Part shown: positions 1 to 5,403 of the stretch, one piece after another
Layout of the letters: the number at the start of each line of letters is the position of its first letter
Numbering within the stretch: the first letter of the stretch is position 1
Assembly: GCA_003509235.1 (NCBI GenBank)
Contig: DONH01000376.1
Span: forward strand, 1-5,403
Origin: Planctomycetaceae bacterium
Lineage (GTDB): Bacteria > Planctomycetota > Planctomycetia > Pirellulales > UBA1268
Length of the DNA: 5,403 nucleotides
Direction: 5' to 3'
Translations under genes and position numbers: made by a program
Notes under the pieces: model-generated
What the model saw: only the letters and a program-made list of their open reading frames with translations
What the model was told of the DNA's origin: nothing
Database searches by the model: none

Positions 1-996
1 AGGAGTAGAAGTGACATTATCGAAGAGGATTGTTGGTTTGTTATATCCACATTGGATGGTTTCTACTTCGGCGAAATTGTGTTTTTTGTGGGTGTTCCTC
101 TGAATTGATTTCTGCTTCACGACTGGTGAATTGATGCTTTGTTTACGGAGACGAAAAGTGAGTGGGCCAGTTGGCTCCCAATCACGTGCAGGAAGAATAA
201 CCGCCTCCGCTGCCCCAACAACGAGCTCTCCATTGGGCTTCAGTAAACGTACAAGTGTCCCAATAAGCTTGTTTCGCTTAGGCTTTGTAAAGTAGACGAG
301 TAAGTTCCGGCAGCAGATGAGATCAAACCGTCCTTCCGCTTTCTGCATCAGTTCATATTCCGTATGAGAATGGAGAAGATTTCGGTCCAAAAATTCAACG
401 GTTTCTTGTATCTCGGGAGCTACCTGCCACCCTCTTGCTGTTGGGGTGAACCACTTGTTCTTTCGTGTTTCATCAATGCTACGAAAAGCGTTCTCGGAAA
501 AGATACCGCTTTGTGCTTGTTTGATTGCGTACCGACTGATATCGGTGGCAATGATACGGAATTGATTTTGTGAGCGACCCGACTCAAGCAGCGATAAGGC
601 AATCGAACAGGCTTCTTCGCCATTCGCGCAGGGAGCCGAGAGGATCTTTACCCCGGACTGGTTTTTGAGGCGTTCGCAAAGCAGGATGTTTATATGCTGG
701 AAAACCTTTGGTTCTCGAAACAGCCAGCTTTCTGGGACAACAATAGACTCAATGAACATTTGGCGACACACCGAATCGTGGAAGAGTTGATCTTCAAGGG
801 TTTCGATTGTTGATGCATTTGAATATGCCTGGACTTCATGAGCCGCTCTGATTACGGAATTTAACCCAATGCGTTCCAGGTCAAAGCCAATGGTGTTGCT
901 TGCCATTTCTGCAAGACGCGAGGCCGTGTTTTGGTCTATAGAAAGAGGCTGCTCTGTCGTGCGATGAGTAGACGAGCGGCGGTAGTTGGTTGTCAT
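1..996 (-). CDS. CheR-family chemoreceptor methyltransferase, WspC-like (C-terminus outside window)
   Basis: An open frame of 332 codons starts at an ATG and is still open at the left edge, so the C-terminus is missing. It encodes a CheR-type S-adenosylmethionine-dependent methyltransferase, which methylates glutamates on chemoreceptors in the cytoplasm. Seen in the sequence: an N-terminal helical region (about residues 25-85); VVPESWLFRE at 86-95, matching the 'VPETWFFRD' style of WspC; the SAM-binding loop SAPCANGEEACSIAL at 120-134; the acidic strand end ATDIS at 150-154; and FDLICCRNLLVYF at 224-236, the CheR 'CRN.L.YF' motif. Residues from about 285 on are polar and low in complexity, like a linker. 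In WspC proteins a linker leads into TPR repeats, which here would lie outside the window. The start is 4 bases after the cheW stop, and its ribosome binding site (AAGGTGA) overlaps that stop, so translation is probably coupled. Family assignment is firm; the WspC subtype is an inference. Confidence 0.93.
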   Translation of the reverse strand, partial: MTTNYRRSSTHRTTEQPLSIDQNTASRLAEMASNTIGFDLERIGLNSVIRAAHEVQAYSNASTIETLEDQLFHDSVCRQMFIESIVVPESWLFREPKVFQHINILLCERLKNQSGVKILSAPCANGEEACSIALSLLESGRSQNQFRIIATDISRYAIKQAQSGIFSENAFRSIDETRKNKWFTPTARGWQVAPEIQETVEFLDRNLLHSHTEYELMQKAEGRFDLICCRNLLVYFTKPKRNKLIGTLVRLLKPNGELVVGAAEAVILPARDWEPTGPLTFRLRKQSINSPVVKQKSIQRNTHKKHNFAEVETIQCGYNKPTILFDNVTSTP

Positions 997-997
997 C

Positions 998-1004
998 GGC
1001 TCAC
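998..1004 (-). promoter_or_regulatory. Ribosome binding site of cheR overlapping the cheW stop codon
   Basis: On the minus strand the cheW end reads ATAAGGTGAGCCGATG. The purine-rich AGGTGA contains the TGA stop of cheW and lies a few bases before the cheR ATG. This supports the chosen cheR start and suggests translational coupling of the two genes. Confidence 0.6.
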
Positions 1005-1513
1005 CTTATGGAATCCGGTTCGCCTGCTTTGTTCTGACTTAAGTCCGGCCGCGTGTAGTTCATTAGTGTTTGTAGATTTTTATTTTCCCCTAGTAATTCA
1101 ACTACAATTATTTGAATAGAAATCGGGTCGGCTCCGTTACTCTCAGCGTCAACAATTGGTCCGAAAAAAGATCCTGAAGGATCACAGGCTGTACTATTAA
1201 ACGTCGTTGTGGAAATGCCGACAACGTCTTCGGCTGTGATAGCAAATAATAATAATGTCGTGTGCTCGTTCTCGTCGGGAATCGTTTTGACGACAATAGT
1301 CCGAGTTCCAAGCCGTAACTGGCATGGGCGACCTAAGATAAGTTGGCACAGATCAATCACTGGCAATAACTTTCCTCTATAACGGATAAGACCACGTATT
1401 TCTTCTGCCTGTTGCGGGAGTTCTTGGGCAGAAATAAACGGCAATACTTCAACAATATTCCGGGTGTCTATGCCATATTGTTGTCCGCCTGTAGTAAAGG
1501 TGAGTAGTTGCAT
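1001..1513 (-). CDS. CheW-like chemosensory coupling protein, WspB-like
   Basis: This is a 170-residue single-domain CheW protein, a cytoplasmic adaptor that links chemoreceptors to a CheA-type histidine kinase. The CheW fold begins at the first residues (MQLLTFTTGGQQYGID). The core signature, about residues 40-62, reads GLIRYRGKLLPVIDLCQLILG, with the conserved RG followed by PVIDL. The adjoining stretch RLGTRTIVVKTI is in the style of WspB-class CheW proteins. The last ~20 residues are a polar tail. The ATG start lies at the beginning of the domain; the upstream Shine-Dalgarno match is weak (AGAAAG, about 8 bases before the ATG). It is the first gene of a two-gene minus-strand unit with the CheR methyltransferase, the order found in wspB-wspC. 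No receptor, kinase or response regulator gene lies on its upstream side in this window; lpxA is there instead. CheW family is firm; the Wsp pathway link is inferred. Confidence 0.92.
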   Translation of the reverse strand: MQLLTFTTGGQQYGIDTRNIVEVLPFISAQELPQQAEEIRGLIRYRGKLLPVIDLCQLILGRPCQLRLGTRTIVVKTIPDENEHTTLLLFAITAEDVVGISTTTFNSTACDPSGSFFGPIVDAESNGADPISIQIIVVELLGENKNLQTLMNYTRPDLSQNKAGEPDSIR

Positions 1514-1673
1514 GGAGATTCTTTCTGGTCGGAGATGCTTCCGGGAGAAACAAGTAAATAAACTCCATAAAGATCTCTCTAAAGTCTACAATGCTCCAGA
1601 TAGCCGTGATCGGGGCTTTTTAGATACAGCACTAGCAACTGATGGAGGCCTGAGAGACCGCTTAGTGCCTCTT

Positions 1674-2528
1674 TTAACCGGCTTTTGCTCTGATGCCGCG
1701 CTTCTCTTCATCGGCAATTCGTAGCCGTACTGTCGCTGCAGAAGACGGTGGTGAACGTCTTTCCTGCACAAAACCGCGTCTCCCCTGAGCGAGGAAAGTA
1801 TGAAGGTGTGCTGCCAGGCCTGTAGTGAATTCTGTTTTGAGTGTCTCCAGGACTTCTGTCCAGGGAAGGCCTCTACGGTAAATGACACGGTACGCCGCTT
1901 TGAGCGCAGTGAGTTCGTCTGCAGAATAGCCAGCCCGCCGCAGTCCAATCGTATTCAGACCAACAATGCTTCCCGATTGGCCGTCGATCAGCATGAATGG
2001 TGGCACATCTTGAACGACTCTGGCATGCCCACCGATCATTGAGAATTGACCAACGCGACAGAATTGATGTATCGCAACGGCACCGGACACAAATGATCGA
2101 TCTTCAATGACAACATGTCCACCTGCGAGTGAATTGTTGGCAAAAACACAATTATTACCAAGGTGCGTGTCATGGCCCAGATGGGCACCTGCCATGAGGT
2201 AATTGTGATCACCAACTTTTGTTTTGCCATCAGGTTTCAACGCTCGATGAATCGTGACACCTTCTCGAAAGACATTGTGCTCACCGATGACAACTTTTCC
2301 GACTGTTTCTGGGCGGGCAGTATGCTGTGGTTGCCCACCAATAACTGCATGTTCACCAATCTCATTGTTGGAGCCAATTGATACCCCAGTTTTGATGACG
2401 GCACCACTACCAATAGTGCAGTTGTCCCCGAGAGATACACCGGCTTCAATGGTTGCGAACGCAGCCACTGCAACGCCGGCTCCCAGTTCAGCTTCGGGAC
2501 TCACAAGTGCCAGTGGATGGATGCTCAC
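1674..2528 (-). CDS. lpxA: Acyl-ACP--UDP-N-acetylglucosamine O-acyltransferase (LpxA)
   Basis: LpxA transfers a 3-hydroxyacyl chain from acyl carrier protein to UDP-GlcNAc in the cytoplasm, starting lipid A synthesis. The 284-residue product shows left-handed beta-helix hexapeptide repeats (about residues 1-180) and a C-terminal helical domain. Key landmarks, aligned by eye to E. coli LpxA: VTIHRA at 91-96; AHLGHD at 115-120 with His119 as the catalytic base (E. coli His125); LAGGHV with His138; VAIHQF with His154 (E. coli His160); Gly167 at the acyl-length ruler position (E. coli Gly173), which would fit a long acyl chain. The protein is about 22 residues longer than E. coli LpxA, largely a charged tail after residue 255. 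I chose the GTG start because homology begins there (SIHPLALVSPEAELG). The frame is open further up, with an ATG at 2612 and a TTG at 2681, but those residues look unlike LpxA. A weak promoter-like pair (TTGAAT, 18 bases, GATAAA; minus strand 2606-2577) would suit the GTG start. The gene stands alone, without fabZ or lpxB. Confidence 0.93.
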   Translation of the reverse strand: MSIHPLALVSPEAELGAGVAVAAFATIEAGVSLGDNCTIGSGAVIKTGVSIGSNNEIGEHAVIGGQPQHTARPETVGKVVIGEHNVFREGVTIHRALKPDGKTKVGDHNYLMAGAHLGHDTHLGNNCVFANNSLAGGHVVIEDRSFVSGAVAIHQFCRVGQFSMIGGHARVVQDVPPFMLIDGQSGSIVGLNTIGLRRAGYSADELTALKAAYRVIYRRGLPWTEVLETLKTEFTTGLAAHLHTFLAQGRRGFVQERRSPPSSAATVRLRIADEEKRGIRAKAG

Positions 2529-2688
2529 GAATTGCCTGTTGTTCGGGGTTGTCCAGCAAGATTGTCTTCTCAGCGGTTTATCGGTCTGTAGGCCGTTTGA
2601 ATTCAATCCCATTTTGGCAGAATAAAAACTGAGGAAATGCCCGAGACCTCCTATCCTTCGTGTTTTCCAGAGAGCCACCAAATAAACA

Positions 2689-2704
2689 ATTGTCAGGCGA
2701 CAAT
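2689..2704. repeat. Perfect 6-bp inverted repeat in the lpxA/TPR divergent region
   Basis: The sequence ATTGTC-AGGC-GACAAT is a perfect 6+6 inverted repeat with a 4-base spacer. It lies between the divergent lpxA and TPR genes and overlaps the -35 position of a candidate promoter for the TPR gene. It could be a binding site for a dimeric regulator or simply chance; no regulator is recognised. Confidence 0.4.
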
Positions 2705-2724
2705 GGATGAAATAACGCTAAAAT
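2697..2724 (+). promoter_or_regulatory. Candidate sigma70-type promoter of the TPR gene
   Basis: A -35-like GCGACA (2697-2702, four of six matches to TTGACA) and a -10-like TAAAAT (2719-2724, five of six matches to TATAAT) are 16 bases apart. The expected transcript would start near 2731, about 65 bases before the chosen ATG. An inverted repeat covers the -35 element. Confidence 0.35.
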
Positions 2725-2797
2725 TTTTTTATGCGGAAAAGTGAGTGGTGAAGATGTACCGAACAAAGAAGACGAACACTCTTGGAAAGGGTCAACA

Positions 2798-3106
2798 ATG
2801 AATCGAGACGATGCGTATGAGGCGGCGGAAAAGTTAAAAAATGACGGGAAACTGGAAGAGGCAGTGGCTGCTCTCGAGGCAGTTGTCGTCGAAAACCCAG
2901 ACTTTGCTCTGGCATATTCGGCTTTGGCGGCCTGGTGTACTCGATTAGAGCGACATGAAAAAGCTGTTGAGCACGCAAGGCGAGTATGTGAACTCGAGCC
3001 AAATGAGCCGTTCAGTTACACGGCATTGAGTGTTGCATGTATGCGGGCGGGTAAAATAGAAGAGGCTGAGGAAGCACTCGGCCGTTCCCGTATGATGACC
3101 GGATGA
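2798..3106 (+). CDS. Small tetratricopeptide repeat (TPR) protein
   Basis: This 102-residue protein is almost entirely three TPR units: about residues 4-34 (DDAYEAAEKL..., ending VVENP), 35-68 (DFALAYSALA..., ending CELEP) and 69-102 (NEPFSYTALS..., ending in the helix EEAEEALGRSRM). The spacing of Ala, Tyr, Leu and the Pro closing each unit fits the TPR consensus. TPR proteins are protein-protein interaction scaffolds; the partner here is unknown. There is no signal peptide or membrane segment, so it is probably cytoplasmic. The ATG at 2798 follows AAAGGG by about seven bases and starts right at the first helix. An in-frame GTG at 2741 would add 19 polar residues with no repeat features and a weaker ribosome binding site. 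The short protein ends with the third repeat, so it looks complete. I recognise the general type from planctomycetes but know no assigned function. Confidence 0.85.
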   Translation: MNRDDAYEAAEKLKNDGKLEEAVAALEAVVVENPDFALAYSALAAWCTRLERHEKAVEHARRVCELEPNEPFSYTALSVACMRAGKIEEAEEALGRSRMMTG

Positions 3107-3139
3107 TGTTTGTTGCTCTGATACGTTCCTGTTGGTGAG

Positions 3140-3221
<82 letters not shown>

Positions 3222-3300
3222 ATTGGGTAACTAACTATCAACGCCGAAAATAAGTGTAACTTTTTTCAGGATACGATTCTCACAATTTTTCTGATAGCCG

Positions 3301-4848
3301 CTACGGTGTCAATTTGTTTTCGTCTAGGAACCGGTCAAGATTTCCTGAGCCGACTCCTCGCGGTGGCCAAGATGCTAAAAGCCATTGTCTTAAAGTCGTG
3401 TTTGGTGCAAATTCCTGAGCAATGCCCTCCTTGTTAAGTTGAGGGAATTCATGTGCCGTGCCCTCATTTTGGTGAATCACCTGGGTGAAATAAATTTCAA
3501 GTACCTTGACCGCTTTCGATTCTAGATGGCGGCGGTTCCAGTCGGCAACAAGTCCTGCTGCAACGGACTCTCGCAACGGTGCTTGGTTTGTTTTTGGTAA
3601 TTCCCAAAAAATCTTATGCCAGCGATGGTTTGGGAGTGACGAGAACCCGCCTGGCGGGCGAACTGCTCTGAAGAGGCTGCCTTGTCGCAGCAAATCAATA
3701 ACACTGCCATCTTTTAAAGTAGCCTTGCCTGTAACCCACTGTTCCTGCGGACCAACCCGCCCAAAGACCCCCCACGGCTGTTCGAGTGTCAGTGCGTTAA
3801 TGGCCGTCGTAATCCAGCGAGGGCGTTTTTCACCGAGTTCTGACATATTGTAGAAAAGAGCCAATCCAGATACGAAAAGAGATGCAATCACAACACAATG
3901 CGGTACTCCTTCGGGACAATGAATGAATGGCCTGTGCTCTCTGCTGTTTTTTTGCCTGTCAATGTCTGGTTGTGGGTGCTTCGTGTGCCATGGCATTAAT
4001 GCTAGCCACGCAGTAACGCCAATGGGGGAAAACAGACCAACGCTTAGAGTTATCCAAATGCCAATATGGAAAAGGATGAAGAAGAGGGCGATTAAGCGTC
4101 GTGCGGAACGGTTTCCACAGAAAAGAAAAAGGAATGGCCCACCTATTTCAAGCAAGAGTGTTGATGTTGTCAGGAGGCTGGTAGTTGTTTTGGAAGTGTT
4201 AAGGAATTCGCCCACCCACGTTCCGTGATCGTGAACGGATAGGATGTATCCAACGGCAGAACCATTGAGCCAATCACTCTGTAGTTTGCTGATGCCTGCA
4301 TACAAATACACAGCAAGCACTTGGGCGAGAAACGCTGCTGACGCGAGGCTCATGGTCGCGCACTTTGTTTTTTTTCTGAGAAGACTGTCAACAGACAACA
4401 TGTCACCGAGCGGTAGAAACATGCCCCAGTACAAAAGGCAAGCCATCCAGTAGTCACCAGAATTTGCTGCTGGTTCTGTACGTCTGAGAATACTGATCCA
4501 GATGACCCATGCCACAAAACACGAGATAGATGAAAAGTAGCCTGCCATCAATGAGAAGCCAGCCACGGCTTCAGCTACAAGCATCGCACCTTGCCACCAC
4601 AGAGCCTCATTCAGGAAATTCAGAGACCAACAGCCAGGCTCTAAATATTTTCGAAGGGTGTCGAGAGGGAAAATGCCCTCTGGTGAAAAGAAGAGCCAGA
4701 AGTCACGGCTGCGAAGTAGTGCATCGGCAACCAAGACGCAGCCAGCTGCAATTCGAAACGCAGCGATGCTTTCTCTGTCCAGTTGAGCCGCAGATCGGGC
4801 ATTTGCGAACAAACGTGCGATCCCGAAAGGTAGGGAGGAGGAGGCCAT
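3301..4848 (-). CDS. HTTM domain membrane protein (vitamin K-dependent gamma-carboxylase-like)
   Basis: This 515-residue protein belongs to the HTTM superfamily, the membrane domain shared with vitamin K-dependent gamma-glutamyl carboxylases. Hydrophobic segments lie at about residues 31-45, 86-106, 108-121, 134-150, 167-184, 223-245, 252-287 (probably two passes) and 316-334. Typical motifs are the opening LDRESIAAFRIAAG (23-36) with SPEGIFP (55-61), YLYAGISKLQSDWLNG (181-196), and FHIGIWITLSVGLFSP (260-275). Lys188 falls where the proposed catalytic lysine of the human carboxylase sits (AGLKKL...W), but activity is not shown. After the last membrane segment, about 180 residues form a soluble domain starting near WGVFGRVGP (359-367) with KDGSVIDLLRQG (379-390), as in other bacterial HTTM proteins. 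The ATG is at the natural N-terminus, without a clear ribosome binding site. It is divergent from lpdA, and its substrate is unknown. Confidence 0.85.
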   Translation of the reverse strand: MASSSLPFGIARLFANARSAAQLDRESIAAFRIAAGCVLVADALLRSRDFWLFFSPEGIFPLDTLRKYLEPGCWSLNFLNEALWWQGAMLVAEAVAGFSLMAGYFSSISCFVAWVIWISILRRTEPAANSGDYWMACLLYWGMFLPLGDMLSVDSLLRKKTKCATMSLASAAFLAQVLAVYLYAGISKLQSDWLNGSAVGYILSVHDHGTWVGEFLNTSKTTTSLLTTSTLLLEIGGPFLFLFCGNRSARRLIALFFILFHIGIWITLSVGLFSPIGVTAWLALMPWHTKHPQPDIDRQKNSREHRPFIHCPEGVPHCVVIASLFVSGLALFYNMSELGEKRPRWITTAINALTLEQPWGVFGRVGPQEQWVTGKATLKDGSVIDLLRQGSLFRAVRPPGGFSSLPNHRWHKIFWELPKTNQAPLRESVAAGLVADWNRRHLESKAVKVLEIYFTQVIHQNEGTAHEFPQLNKEGIAQEFAPNTTLRQWLLASWPPRGVGSGNLDRFLDENKLTP

Positions 4849-4931
4849 TACGTCGGTTGTTTCGAGTGGATTCTTGTATGAAATAGATATCGAAACTACA
4901 ACAAGTTAGCTGTTCGAGGCGATTCCAGCTT

Positions 4932-4959
4932 TTGCAGACCCGTTTGAGAAAGATAGAAA
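4932..4959 (+). promoter_or_regulatory. Weak candidate promoter of lpdA
   Basis: TTGCAG (4932-4937) and TAGAAA (4954-4959) are 16 bases apart and match the sigma70 consensus at seven of twelve positions. It is the best-placed pair I found ahead of lpdA in the 136-base divergent region, but a match this weak can arise by chance. Confidence 0.22.
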
Positions 4960-4971
4960 TACACGCTTTTT

Positions 4972-4976
4972 AGGAG
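4972..4976 (+). promoter_or_regulatory. Shine-Dalgarno site of lpdA
   Basis: AGGAG lies 8 bases before the ATG at 4985. It is the clearest ribosome binding site in the window. It fixes the lpdA start over the overlapping, out-of-frame ATG at 4989. Confidence 0.75.
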
Positions 4977-4984
4977 AGTAATTC

Positions 4985-5403
4985 ATGCATGCACCGCTTG
5001 TGGTGCTGGGCGGAGGCCCTGGTGGCTACGCTGCAGCCTTTATGGCCGCGGACCTTGGTATGGAAGTTACGCTTGTCGAAAAAGACACGCGGCTTGGCGG
5101 TACCTGTTTGCTGCGGGGGTGCATTCCATCAAAGGCGTTACTGCACGTCGGTCGTGTTGTTGCTGAAGCTCGTGAAATGCAAGAGTGGGGTGTGCACTTT
5201 CCAGCACCAAAAATTGATATCGATGCTGTCAGAGGTCGTAAGGAGAAAGTGATTGGTGCCTTGACAGGAGGCCTGGCGCAGCTCGCCAAAAGACGAAATG
5301 TAAAAGTAGTGCGGGGGCAGGCAATCTTTACCGCTTCCAACACGATTGAGGTCGTACAGGATGCAGGCAGTCAAACACTCACGTTTGATCATTGTATTTT
5401 AGC
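4985..5403 (+). CDS. lpdA: Dihydrolipoyl dehydrogenase, E3 (C-terminus outside window)
   Basis: Dihydrolipoyl dehydrogenase is the FAD- and NAD-dependent E3 subunit that reoxidises dihydrolipoamide in pyruvate, 2-oxoglutarate and related dehydrogenase complexes. The first 139 residues are present, roughly 30 percent of the usual length of about 460. Seen: the FAD-binding Rossmann motif GGGPGG at 9-14 with the acidic Glu32 closing the second strand (VTLVEK); the redox-active disulfide motif GGTCLLRGCIPSK at 38-50 with Cys41 and Cys46; and the following helix ALLHVGRV. Most E3 enzymes have Asn plus a second residue between the cysteines; here it is Leu-Leu-Arg-Gly, still CX4C. The ATG lies 8 bases after AGGAG. 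No E1 or E2 gene is on the upstream side, where a divergent HTTM gene sits, so any complex operon must be downstream or elsewhere. Other disulfide oxidoreductases such as mercuric reductase share the motif, but the overall match favours E3. Confidence 0.93.
   Translation, partial: MHAPLVVLGGGPGGYAAAFMAADLGMEVTLVEKDTRLGGTCLLRGCIPSKALLHVGRVVAEAREMQEWGVHFPAPKIDIDAVRGRKEKVIGALTGGLAQLAKRRNVKVVRGQAIFTASNTIEVVQDAGSQTLTFDHCIL

Noticed and set aside
1602..1622. Possible terminator AGCC...GGCT followed by five T on the plus strand
   Set aside because: The stem is only four base pairs, and no plus-strand gene ends there. On the minus strand, where lpxA is transcribed, no T-run follows.
1645..1676. GAGGC/GCCTC inverted repeat just after lpxA
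   Set aside because: A five-base stem with a 17-base loop, and its T-run lies on the strand opposite to lpxA transcription, so it does not support an lpxA terminator.
1586..1948. Minus-strand 120-codon frame across the lpxA end
   Set aside because: It lies mostly inside lpxA in another frame and shows no recognisable domain.
2741..2797. GTG start extending the TPR protein by 19 residues
   Set aside because: The extra residues are polar and outside the repeats, and the ATG at 2798 has a better-placed ribosome binding site. It remains possible.
4989..5252. Plus-strand frame starting at the ATG at 4989
   Set aside because: It is out of frame with lpdA, which has FAD and disulfide motifs and a well-spaced ribosome binding site for the ATG at 4985.

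Overview
The window most likely comes from a member of the Planctomycetota with middling GC. This is inferred from three things: the particular sequence flavour of the LpxA, the dihydrolipoyl dehydrogenase and the small TPR protein; the presence of an HTTM-type membrane protein; and the scattered, mostly single-gene layout. No rRNA or other phylogenetic marker is present, so this is recognition of protein style, not proof.

Layout. Bases 1-1513 hold two tightly coupled minus-strand genes: a CheW-type coupling protein followed 4 bases later by a CheR-type methyltransferase that runs off the left edge. Their order and sequence signatures resemble WspB and WspC of the Wsp surface-sensing pathway. 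Upstream on the same strand, 160 bases away, is lpxA (first committed step of lipid A synthesis). A 269-base divergent region then leads to a plus-strand gene for a 102-residue protein made of three TPR units. This is followed on the minus strand by tRNA-Leu(UAG) and by a 515-residue membrane protein of the HTTM / vitamin K-dependent gamma-carboxylase-like superfamily. A 136-base divergent region separates that gene from a plus-strand dihydrolipoyl dehydrogenase, which has a clear ribosome binding site and is cut by the right edge.

How the parts fit. The genes look like independent housekeeping and signalling units, not one pathway. The only convincing operon is cheW-cheR, where the cheR ribosome binding site overlaps the cheW stop codon. 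LpxA makes outer-membrane lipid A precursors, LpdA is the E3 component of 2-oxoacid dehydrogenase complexes, and the tRNA serves translation. The TPR protein and the HTTM protein have no assigned partner or substrate. I see no mobile element, CRISPR array or phage gene. The points most worth a second look are the Wsp-like pair lying apart from a receptor gene, residue changes in LpxA, the HTTM protein with a lysine where the carboxylase base would sit, and a perfect inverted repeat overlapping a candidate promoter upstream of the TPR gene.
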